Source of the DNA: Owenia fusiformis
Taxonomy: Eukaryota > Annelida > Polychaeta > Sabellida > Oweniidae
Assembly: GCA_903813345.2 (NCBI GenBank)
Contig: CAIIXF020000006.1
Span: 22,701,936-22,765,935 of the forward strand
Reading direction: 5' to 3'
DNA: 64,000 nt
The notes beneath the pieces were generated by a model. The model had not been told where the DNA came from, ran no database searches, and saw only the letters and a list, made by a program, of their open reading frames with translations. This document shows positions 48,940 through 60,400 of this stretch, one piece after another. The first letter of the stretch is position 1. Each line of letters opens with the position of its first letter. Position numbers and translations under genes: made by a program.

Positions 48940-50569
48940 CTGAAAAATGTAATTCAATTTCTGATTATAAATTATTGATTGTGTTTTTTTCATAAATCCC
49001 TCAATAACCATTAGATTGAAGGAGGAACAATCTAAAACCCAATTAGTTCAGGTATTCACAAAGGATAAACTAAATAGAATTGAAAAAGAAAATCAATCAA
49101 ATTTTTTTATTGTTTTTGTACCAGATGCGGTGCCACTTTCACTGAATTCATTAATAAGATTAACATTGGAAAATTTTGAAGGGGTGGACCCTCAAATCTT
49201 AGGGGGAGCTAATCCTTTTACCTTTTATCATTTACAACAAGTGAATCTAGAGTTACAAATAAGACTGAAGACACATGATATATATATGTTTGGCTAGATT
49301 CACCACAAAAATTGTTGATTCCTAAGATAGCCATTAGTATATGTTTGTCCATGACCATTTCACATAATAGTTGTAACGTCCTTACACTCTTAGGACCAAG
49401 TTGTCCAACAAAGTGGCCTAAACTTGGTTCCTAAACCATGTTTAAGATCAAATCAGCAAAATGATGTTTTGTCTAACTCAAACTTGAAATTGATTTTCTG
49501 AGGAAGCTAAGTAGTTGTCCTTTGTAAAGATGATTGGTTGGTCCCTAAAAGGTGAATGTGACTTATGTTGGCTCAGGAGATAAATGGTTGATCCCTAAAA
49601 GGTGACTATGACCTGTATTTACCCACAAGTATTTTACAAGTTGCAATTTCCTTGGACTTCCAGACATCAAACTTTCTTATCAAAAAAGTGGTCAGAAACT
49701 TGATCCAGATTGAACAACTGGGGGAAAAACTGTAGTAAACACAAACACTGTTCATGTCTATTAAAAAACAGAAAATGGTAAGCTGAAAAATTAAAACAAG
49801 ACCTCTTCTCAAACAAATTACACTTATAGACATTAGAATAGAGTTTTATTTATCCAACTGTTGCATCGAGGACATAAAATCAATGCTTGTATTTCACAAA
49901 TGCTTTTTCTATTGATTTCTTAAGGACAATAATATTGTATATACTTCATAAATGCCGCTGAATCATCGTGCTTCAACTGCTGATAAAATTGAATTCCAAT
50001 AGACAACTTCAAGTTGATTAGATAAATACAGAGAAATGTGAAATAAGTTCCTACCTTGTTTGTTTTCAATTCATTAGTTAATGATATAATGATCAAACTT
50101 GATATTGCTTGAAATTTGAGAATGTTTTTAAATAAAAACTGGTCCAATTATGCAAAAATGTTCTTTATTTAGAAATATTTTTCAACAACAAGTTTGTTTA
50201 CAATCTGTAAATAACATCTATTTTCTCATCGTATCTAAAATTTTGTTTTCATTAGTTAGTGACAATATATGTTCAATTAGTGACAGCATAAGCTAAAGAG
50301 AGTAAGGATCTGTACTATTGAGAGAGAATAGACACGCTCCCAGTAGTAATTAAAGGTGTTATGAAATATTTATAAGAAACTGCCAATTTACCATATGGCA
50401 CAAAAATAAAATAATGTCACAACAATTTAATCAAGGTAATTTTTAATTAAGAAACATACTGGATCTTCTAATTTAATCATATGTCAGGTGATTTCAATTT
50501 AATTTCTTAAAATTAAAAAAAAATAGTCAATAAATACATCAACTGATTTTAGCTACTAATTTGAATTTT

Positions 50570-50985
50570 CTGTTCAGCTGGAAAGTAACATTTTGGTAAA
50601 AAATTACTATACCTCCACATGTTAGTTTCTGGTACAAAATTAAGTATGAAGGCATGTGTATATTTCCTAGCTATTTTCAGGAAAATATCATTACATTTTC
50701 TACTTTTAGTAAACCTGGAAGCAGGTCAATGGTACCTCCTGTGTTGTCTGGAAACTTTGAAAGAAAATTTGGAAAAATAGAAAGTGTGAAATATCAGAAT
50801 TTCCTCGAGTAATCCCATTGAACTCTTACCAGATATTCTAAAATAAGACAATGTTATGATACTTTCCTGAAAAAAGCAAGGAAATTAACACATGCCTTTA
50901 TACTTTATAGTGTACCAGAAAATAACATGTGCTGCAGGTATAGCAATTTTTATCAAAATGTTATTTTCCTTAAATACCTCAAATG
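50570..50985. mobile_element. Foldback element FB1, copy 2
   Basis: Left: TACTATACCTCCACATGTTAG and TTTCTGGTACAAAATTAAG, then CAGGAAAATATCATTACAT. Right: TGTTATGATACTTTCCTGAA, GTGTACCAGAAAATAACATG and GCAGGTATAGCAATTTTTA. Same architecture as the copies at 12.1 and 53.7 kb. Confidence 0.7.
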
Positions 50986-51243
50986 GAACTTCTTACAATC
51001 TTCTTACAATCACGCTGGGTCTGTATATCTATTTTATTTTTATGTCACATAATCTTTGATACATCCTTACCAACATTGTCCTAAATACATTTTGATATTC
51101 TCTGGTGATTTACATTGTAATCATTATCACATCTTGAGTAAGAGTTACATAAATTAGTGTCTATACACATATAGTAAAAGATTGGACTTTCTTCATCTAC
51201 CTAATAGAAGGTTCATATTCCGTTCTTCAAAAGCATTCATGTA

Positions 51244-51853
51244 CAGGGTGGGCCAAAAAAAAACAATACACAAGTTTAAAGATGAATATTATATGATATG
51301 TGTTAAACCATATGCCATGTAAATACATCCTTGTAAAGATAAACATTTCCTTCAAATTTGACACCATCTGATTGAAAAACTTTTCTTTTCTTGTGGAGTT
51401 AGAGGCTAAAATTGACACCAGGGGTGTCATGAGTGATCAAAAACCAAAAATGAAAGTTCCCAGATTTCTCTCCACATTGCAGTCACAGCTGCACTCAATA
51501 TGCTTGACTGAATTATTTCAAATTTATTTAAGCGTAATACATGTACATGATTGATCGCTAATTAAAAAGATACAAGTATTATAGGTGAATTTTGCACTAA
51601 ACTTATACCTGTTTTGAAGATGCCAAAATATTTTCCCTCCATTTTCCACAATTTGGAAATCCACAGTGAATAATTTTTTGGTCGCTCATTTTTGCCTCTA
51701 GACCCACAGGAAAACAAAAGTTTTTCAATCGGATGGTGTCATATTGTAAGAAAATGATTTATCTTTACAATGATATATAATACATGGCATGATCTAACAT
51801 ATATCACATGATATTCATCTTTAAACATGTGTATTGTTTTTTGGCCCACCCTG
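51244..51853. mobile_element. Palindromic Tc1/mariner-like non-autonomous element with TA duplication
   Basis: The ends CAGGGTGGGCCAAAAAA (51244 on) and TTTTTTGGCCCACCCTG (to 51853) are flanked by TA on both sides (51242-51243 and 51854-51855). Inverted pairing continues inward for about 150-180 bp: AAAGATGAATATTATATGAT, TGTAAAGATAAA, GACACCATC, GATTGAAAAACTTTT, GAGGC. CAGGGTG-NCCAAAAA termini and TA target duplication are known features of Tc1/mariner elements. No transposase frame is present. Confidence 0.8.
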
Positions 51854-53738
51854 TAGTGTAGATTATTAGAATAACATGATTTGAAGGATTTAACTCATGA
51901 GGTCGAGTTGTAAAACAAATGGATATTACAGCTGAAGCCTCTATAGTCTTGTATAACTTTACTTCATATGCTTGATTGTCTTGCACCTGGCTGTTACCTG
52001 GACAATTAATAGCTCGTATTATCACCTAATCAAAATTAATCAATTATTCCAAACATTATCCTGAAAGGGGATGATAAATCAAATATCTGGTCTTAAAATA
52101 ATCAAGGAAATCATGTAACGATTTATATAAAGAAACTGTGGTTCGATAATTCGCCCCAGTTCTGTATGCAACATTGTAACTCCCCCCCCCCCCACTCGAC
52201 CCCCCAAAAATTGTGTTAAACACATACAGAAATCAAGACAAGGAGAAATAAAGCTGTGAACCTTTTTGGTTCATACAAAAGGGGTTGTATGTTTCTACAA
52301 ATTTCAAAAGTGAACAAGCCTATTTACAGCAAATACAGGTGTATAATATTAATTAATATAATTTATATAAATATTGAGAATACTACTTAGAATAATGATT
52401 GATGACAGAATCTCCCCTGATAAGACACAATCTGAATACATTGACTTTAACTGACTGTAAGTGTTAAGTTTATATGATTCATGTTAAATACAATGTTTGG
52501 TTTGATTTAATGATTGAATGAAAGAGACATGATGAACATATTGACAATCCAAAGCAGTTGTCAGATGGTAAAATATGAAAATAAAACTACAGATGAGAAA
52601 ATATGTTGCTGAACTGAGATTCTGAATTCATCAAACCATGAAACTAAATCATTTTCACAAAAACACAAATGTTTTTTTTCTGCCCATTGTTGTTGGCTAG
52701 CACAAGTGAAATGAGGAGAAATGGGAAAAGATTACATAGCAGTACTTATAATGGAGACAGTTCACTCATTCTAATTCATCAGGGTCACTCTTGAACATTC
52801 CCATGAGATATCCGAGCCTGTCACAAGGAAGGAGTATTCAGGGGTTTCATTAGCAGCAGGCAACAGGCAATTTTCAACGGTTGCACAAAATCGCCTGTTG
52901 TTTTTAGGGACTTTGCAACTTTTCCATGTTAAATATATGATTAATTTTGCCTGTTGTTTTCATTTATTTAGCCTGTTGGGAGAACCCCTGAGTATTATCA
53001 TTTCTCCTCAGAAATCACAAGTCCATTTTCTCTCCTCCTTCATAGCATCTTCTCTCTATTTACCATTACCATGTATAATAATATGTCACTACAACATGTT
53101 ACTTCTACCATATACCACTTGATATTTGACAGATTAATGGTTATATTATTCTACTGTGTCTTGACAGCTGATGGAGTCACATAGAACTTTATACTTTTTA
53201 AGTAAAAGTAAACAGTTTGTGTACTTAAATTAAAACTCTAAAAACATCTAGTACAGAGCCTTTTAAACCAAACATAGACATTTAAAGTGACTTTACTTTA
53301 ATAGGGTAGTTACGCAAGGAGAATTTATAACCCCCCCCCCCCCGATCTTCATTGATCAACATAACAGCTACAAGGTTTTTCTTGTATGTGAAGAAGCCTT
53401 GACTTTCAGAACTTGATAATTTACTACATACTAAGATAAGGTTGCTTAGGAAAGTACTTGGTTGTCAAAACACACAAAGACACAATAGAGATTAATAGCA
53501 AAATCAAATTTGATTGATAAGAACTCATTTTCATATCTAATTTTAAGAAAATATAACTGTTGGACAAATAAAAGAACTAAATGACTTATCAATCGTCTAA
53601 TTACAATGAATTGTATATTAAATATCATTTTGACCTTTATGGATATTAAATAATCTCAAGAAAAACCTGTTAATTCAAGAATATTGATTTAAAGATAACA
53701 GCTAATTCAGTGTCCAAAGGTCTCTAGAAAATACCTTT

Positions 53739-54057
53739 CAGGTACTGGTAGAACGGAAAGATTTTTGAACCTGCACATGGTATTTTCTGGTACAAAATAA
53801 AATATGAAGGCTTTTCTCCAGGAATGTATCATTACATTTGTCTTCTTTTAGTAAACCTGGAAAGGGGTCAGTACTGCAATATAATCTTCAATGTTGGCCA
53901 GAAACTTTGAGGAAAAATGTATGTCATATCACAATTTCATGGAGTTAACATTGACCTCTTACAGGAGTACTATAGAATCATACTTTATTTAGTACCAGCA
54001 AAAAACATGTGCAGGTAGCAATTTTTTGCAAAAATGTTTTTGTTCTACCAGTACCTT
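53739..54057. mobile_element. Foldback element FB1, copy 3
   Basis: The outer ends are AGGTACTGGTAGAAC and GTTCTACCAGTACCT. Inside lie CCTGCACATGGTATTTTCTGG on the left and TAGTACCAGCAAAAAACATG, GCAGGTAGCAA on the right. Shorter than the other copies because of internal deletion. It shows the likely true terminus of the family. Confidence 0.7.
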
Positions 54058-54898
54058 AAATAAAAGGAAAGAAGACTTTATTTTTTTCTAATGAAACACA
54101 AAATCATTCACTCCACATTAAGGTTTTGATTTCATTTTTCTGCTGTGACAGACGTAATACAGTATTCAGGTTTTTGATATTGTTTAATCAGGGCAATAAA
54201 ATCTTTAGCTTTAAAATTAAGTTTTAACTGTAAATGTTCATAACATTGACATTTGCCTGATCTAAAAATCACATCAACAATGTGAAAATATAAACATAGA
54301 TACATGTACTAGTATATATAAATACATACATACAGTATAATTATTCAATGATGCTTCATAAACCTGTGTGTTTTTACTGAATTTATTTATTACCTGCATG
54401 TTTAGATGTGATAATCATGATGAGTGTCAATTATCAAAGTGAAATATGGGGGAAGTTTATCAAAAAAGGTATAGTGGGTAGTAGTAAATCTGATGACACA
54501 CATGTGCTACAGGAATTCTTTTTTACATGTTTCCAGTGTTTTTCATTTTAAATGTGTATGGCAAGTGTGGCAACTAAACTCTCTAGAAGCAATTTTCAGC
54601 TTCCTCAATATCACCACAATGTAATGAATCACAAAAGACCATAAACACAAAAAGTAATTTTTCCTTATATCTGTATGATTGGATTTCTTCCAATGTCTAG
54701 TCTCATTACATCCTATTGCACATAAGACATTATATTGCTTTATCATATGACTTTGATTCTTTATATGTTATGAACAATAGTTCAAAATATTAAGTTGTAT
54801 TACTAAAGCAGATTGTCTTTCATGAATCCTGACTTTTCAATTATTTACCAGGTGACTATGTAATGTCATTTTCCATTGTCTTTAAATAGAAGACAACA

Positions 54899-55488
54899 TG
54901 CAATATTTCAAGCATATCATTCTGCTATTATATTGGGATTATGCTACAGTGTGTCTGTGTCATTTACCCAATCTTTACCAATTAAATCTTAACCTTTTTA
55001 TAGTAACACAAAAGTAATTTTAGAAGCACTTAAATAAATATTCAATATGCAATATTTAAAGCATATCAATTCTGCTATTATATTGGGATTATGCTACAGT
55101 GTGTCTGTGTCATTTACCCAATCTTTACCAATTAAATCTTAACCTTTTTATAGTAACACAAAAGTAATTTTAGAAGCACTTAAATAAATATTCAATATGC
55201 AATATTTCAAGCATATCAATTCTGCTATTATATTGGGATTATGCTACAGTGTGTCTGTGTCATTTACCCAATCTTTACCAATTAAATCTTAACCTTTTTA
55301 TAGTAACACAAAAGTAATTTTAGAAGCACTTAAATAAATATTCAATATGCAATATTTCAAGCATATCAATTCTGCTATTATATTGGGATTATGCTACAGT
55401 ATGTCTGTGTCATTTACCCAATCTTTACCAATTAAATCTTAACCTTTTTATAGTTACACAAAAGTAATTTTAGAAGCACTTAAATAAA
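54899..55488 (+). repeat. Four-copy tandem repeat, 150-bp unit
   Basis: Units starting ATGCAATATTT occur at about 54899, 55048, 55198 and 55348. Each contains CATATCA(A)TTCTGCTATTA, GGGATTATGCTACAGT, GTCATTTACCCAATC and AAAAGTAATTTTAGAAGCAC. The copies differ by only a few substitutions, so the array is young. AT-rich and non-coding. Confidence 0.9.
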
Positions 55489-56710
55489 TAATACGCTTGT
55501 TGAAATGAATCTATGGCAGTGTTAGGCTGTCATGCAATTGTCTCAGTTACACATTTAGGAAGTGAGTTTTGGCAATAATGGTTTTGAAATGGTTAGCAGA
55601 TTTATCAAGAAATGCTATACTATATGTATTATATCAAGGAATAACTAATTTGAACTACTGTATCAATGGACATCTCAAATAATTAATCTTTTCAAATAAA
55701 CTTTAATAAATAATTTCAAGGAACTTTCGATTTTCTCATAAGATAACATTCAAAGTTTATATCTTGTATACCGGGGTAGATCTTGAAATTGACAAGGGGA
55801 GGGGGTCAACTTTTTGAAAATAAGGCACATTCTTTCTAAAATGACACATTTTCTCAAAATTCTAGGCATCTTTTTGATTTTAGAAAATAAGACTCAAATT
55901 GAAAACTGGGCCAATTTTATATTAATTTGCCCACCATTTAATCTACATCTATTCCATGACACATTATAACTAAAGTTAGTCATATGAGAAATTAACTTTT
56001 AATCCCAGTTCTTATAAAATATTAATGCTCTAATTATTTAATTAACAAAATGCATGCAAATTGTTAATTAAACCAAGAACAAAGGTGTAAAATACAGTGT
56101 ATTGCTATTGTTGTTTTGTTTGTTGTTTGTGAACGTAAGTGGTTGTTTATATTTGTCAACTAACTTGCTACTAATTAATTATTGGTGAGACCAAAAAAAA
56201 AGTTTTTAAATGTAACGTAAACATGTGATTCTAAGAATGATTAATATTTTTTAATAATTTCCCAATATTTATTTTCCAAACATTTTATTTTTCTACATCA
56301 TAAAACTGATTTCAACTGTTAAAGTCTAAAACTGGTCCTACATTAGCATTTTGTAGATTATCAGTACAAACAACAGGGGTTCAGTTCAAATCAACTGATT
56401 GAACAAGTTATTAAGATGACAAAATATCACCGCCTAGTTACAATTACAAAAGTGTAACATTTGTTACAGATGCTGATACTGAATGTTGATCAAAAGGCTA
56501 AATGCCTCAAACATGTCTATGTCTTGGTTGGGACTTAAAAATCACCCCCCCCCCCCCTCCCCTGCACTCTCTGTACACTCCCCCCACTCTGTCTGAAAAG
56601 GGTACACAGAGAGTAGAGGTAGATTTTCTTTGCGGAAACTCTACGACTGTATGTATCTGTTCCCGTGCATGTGCCCAGTTCTGATATTTCTACTTGCGCT
56701 TTTTACTAAC

Positions 56711-56858
56711 CTGTGATACATTCTGTTGAGAAACAGGTGGATAATATTATATAGGTCCACATCATAAAGAATGCCGTCATCTCTGGGCCCTATATGTGTA
56801 TCAATCAAATAGTACTGTAATCCGCATTCACTGTACTTCTTCGTTATGCTTGGCTTGG
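56711..56858 (-). CDS. Possible orphan coding exon, unassigned
   Basis: Read on the minus strand, a good acceptor (CTCAATACAG) and donor (CACAG|GTTAGT) flank 148 nt that are fully open. The encoded peptide includes KPSITKKYSECGLQYYLI, then DTHIGPRDDGILYDVDLYN and IIHLFLNRMYH. It has the residue mix of a folded domain and is richer in GC than its surroundings. The end phase (2) does not match the 48939 exon of the KIAA1549-like gene, so an extra exon would be needed if it belongs there. It could instead be a separate gene divergent from PDHX. I do not recognise the family. Confidence 0.4.
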
Positions 56859-57465
56859 CTGTATTGAGTATGTACTCCAATTATAAATTTCAATGTTGAG
56901 TATGCCATATAGGCATATACTATTCATGTAGCAGCTGCACTGTGAGTGGGCATGATAATGTATATTTATAACTCATGTATGAGACTAAAGTTGACAATCA
57001 CTCAAAATTAAATAGATTTATTTTTTGGAATATTTTTTCTGTGATTGATTCAACATCTGGTCATCTCCGAGCTGTAAGTAATTATAGTTTAAAATTATAT
57101 CCAGAATGACCGCCGATATATCAAGAATCATTGTGCCAGTTTATGAGGCTGAATATCCTTTGAGATCGGAGAAATCCATCAATATTTTATGAGCTTCGAA
57201 ACTTGTCTTGTAGTCTTGGTTTGTTTTTAAACTGCGCGCGAAAACGAGGCTGTGGATTTTTAAAAATTGAAAACGGTGATTGTTCATTTTCAAGAAGAAT
57301 CGGCTCCTTACAGCTTTAATAATTTTTTATTAATTCAATAGAATATATTTTTGCAATTGAATACAAAATTGTTGTGAGTAAAAACATGAAAGTCGACTGA
57401 TATTGAACTCTTAGTAATTTCGTTTTTATCCGGAAGTTGGTTCCCTGTTCCAGTGATGATCCAAA

Positions 57466-60400
57466 ATGTCGTCCGCATTTTGGAAAATATTTCGAAAGTC
57501 AGGTCAAACATTTGCAAATTTACAAAAGCTGAAGACGAAAACACAAAGTTATAACAATGTCAGGGGCTTCTACAGACACCAGGCTTTATACGGTAAGTAA
57601 CGTTGACATGATTCTGCTTGGTGAACTATTCCTGTGTCAACAGTAAAAATACCGGTGACAATTTTCTTATTTTTTATTTGACTCTCAAATGACATTGATC
57701 AGATTGCCAGATGATGGGAAATCAGTTTCAGCCCTGTCAACCCTCACACATTAGGCGTGATTGTCACGCATTTGATGGAAAAAATGAAATCACACCTCAA
57801 TTTTGCGTGTATGATAAAATGTCACGCAAATCACGCATTAGATCTAGTCTATGAAGCCCATGGTCTATGTTAATAATGTGCTTATAAAAATGGGGATACT
57901 GTCAAAAAAACTAACGTTGAAAAAAGGCGAACGCATTTCGATATTGAACTTGGAAATATGGTGTTACTTCATCATCCTGGAGCTATTTCGACCATCATGC
58001 TTTTCTACATTGGTTTATATTTTCAATTCACACTGCAGTCTGTCGTGTTTGTTTTTTGTAAATTTAAAAAATAATTCAAAATCCTGAATAGGTAAGATCT
58101 TATCCGAGATGGCCGACCCTGAAAATGTGAATTATTGGTCATAGTCGAAACACGTCATGTATCAACATGGATGTAATGGCCCAACAAGGTAACCCCAAAT
58201 GTCAAAGTGTGATGCAGTGCCCTTACGTGTACATGTATTGTCTGTAGGCTACCTGTTTATGTATTTCAAGCTTCCCATTTTCCTGTTATATGGTCATTGT
58301 ATTTATGTAATTTAATAGGTCAGTCAAATAACATCAGCAATCGTTCCTTGAAAACCAAATCAATTAACTGCAAACACTAACCACAGAATCCATTTTTATT
58401 CTGTCTCGTAATCAGCTGCCATAGGATACTCCCATAAATCTGAAGGTACATGTACCTGTATGGAAGGCTGGTGGCCTAGATGATGGGGACTATCAAGTCC
58501 CTGTCAGATGTTGTAGGTCTATTGATTGTAGAAACTTAAAGTCTAAAATGAAAATGCTAGATCTGAATTATGGTCTTCATTTACATTTAATTCTGCCTAA
58601 CACATGCAGTACATTTCCTAAGTACAACTACAATCATGTACATTTGTCTAATGCCTTACTTTGTATGAGAGAGCATATCTGTTTCATATCAACTTAATAT
58701 CTACCAAACCGTTTAAACAATATAATTTTATGGGACATATTAAATAGTGAAGAGTGGACATATTATATTCCCGATTATATTATAGTGGTTTATGCATACA
58801 TTTTGTGTGTTTCAGGCGCAATCCAGATCAATATGCCTGCACTTTCACCTACAATGACAGAGGGCACAATCGTGAAGTGGTACAAGAAAGAAGGTAAGGG
58901 ATGATACACTAAAATTTAAGAGGATACAGTAGTAATAAACATGACAGAATTGAAGCATTTAAAAACAAACTTGCACTATGTTGAAAATCTGTTTGCATCC
59001 ATGGTTTTGAAAATCGTTCAATTTTTGAACCTCCCACAAAATATAGCAATGTTGTAAGAACACATTGGTAATTTTATCTCATTGGCGGATCCAGAAGCTG
59101 ACAAGTGGGGGGCCCAATTTTCAAATCAGACAAATATTTCCTTAATAATTTGGGCCCAATTTTTTTTCTGGGCCCAACCAAGGGGGGTGGGGCATAGATC
59201 CACCAGTGTGTCTCTGGGAATTGTGGAAGGCACAGACTATTTAACAGGATATTCAATCATACACTGTATTATGTACTAACTTACATGTGCTTACATTCTT
59301 ACATTAGTCTCAACAGAAAAATGATTTCTTTACACCTAGGTGTTCAGTTGAGAAAAATCCTTCAGAATACACTGCATACTTATAAATGTTTGAAAAATCC
59401 AAGAACTTTCTGAATGCATCACTCATTAACAATCCATCACTGTATTTAGGTGACCCCATTGCCCCAGGTGATGCATTGTGTGACATTCAGAATTCATCAC
59501 TCATTAACAATCCACCACTGTATTTAGGTGACCCCATTGACCCAGGTGATGCATTCTGTGACATTCTGAATGCATCACTCATTAAAAATCCACCACTGTA
59601 TTTAAGTGACCCCATTGCCCCAGGTGATGCATTGTGTGACATTCAGAATGCATCACTCATTAATAATCCACCACTGTATTTAGGTGACCCCATTGCCCCA
59701 GGTGATGCATTGTGTGACATTCAGAATGCATCACTCATTAACAATCCACTACTGTATTTAGGTGACCCCATTCCCCCAGGTGATGCATTGTGCGACTTTC
59801 TGAATGCATCACTCATTAACAATCCACCACTGTATTTAGGTGACCCCATTGCCCCAGGTGATGCATTGTGTGACATTCTGAATGCATCACTCATTAACAA
59901 TCCACTGCTGTATTTAGGTGACCCCAATGCCCCAGGTGATGCATTGTGTGACATTCAGAATGCATCACTCATTAACAATCCACCACTGTATTTAGGTGAC
60001 CCCATTGCCCCAGGTGATGCATTGTGTGACTTTCTGAATGCATCACTCATTAACAATCCACCACTGTATTTAGGTGACCCCATTGCCCCAGGTGATGCAT
60101 TGTGTGACATTCAGAATGCATCACTCATTAACAATCCACCACTGTATTTAGGTGACCCCAATGCCCCAGGTGATGCATTGTGTGACATTCAGAATGCATC
60201 ACTCATTAACAATCCACCACTGTATTTAGGTGACCCCATTGCCCAATGTGATGCATTGTGTGACATTCTGAATGCATCACTTATTAAAAATCCACCACTG
60301 TATTTAGGTGACCCCATTGCCCCAGGTGATGCATTGTGTGACATTCAGACTGACAAGGCTGTCATGGCCATGGAGACTGAAGAAGAAGGAATATTAGCCA

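Larger units (their letters stand above)
48940..56710. other. Upstream intron/intergenic region, repeat-rich
   Basis: The large exon starting at 48939 needs at least one upstream exon ending in phase 1 (signal peptide expected), but I could not identify one here. The region holds two FB1 foldback copies, a TA-flanked palindrome, a four-copy 150-bp tandem repeat and poly-C tracts near 52183 and 53331. Short open frames here (60-93 codons) lack splice sites or family resemblance. Confidence 0.5.

Noticed and set aside
59721-59954. Minus-strand frame with [14 protein letters not shown] repeats
   Set aside because: Antisense of the 78-bp minisatellite; open only because the period is divisible by three.
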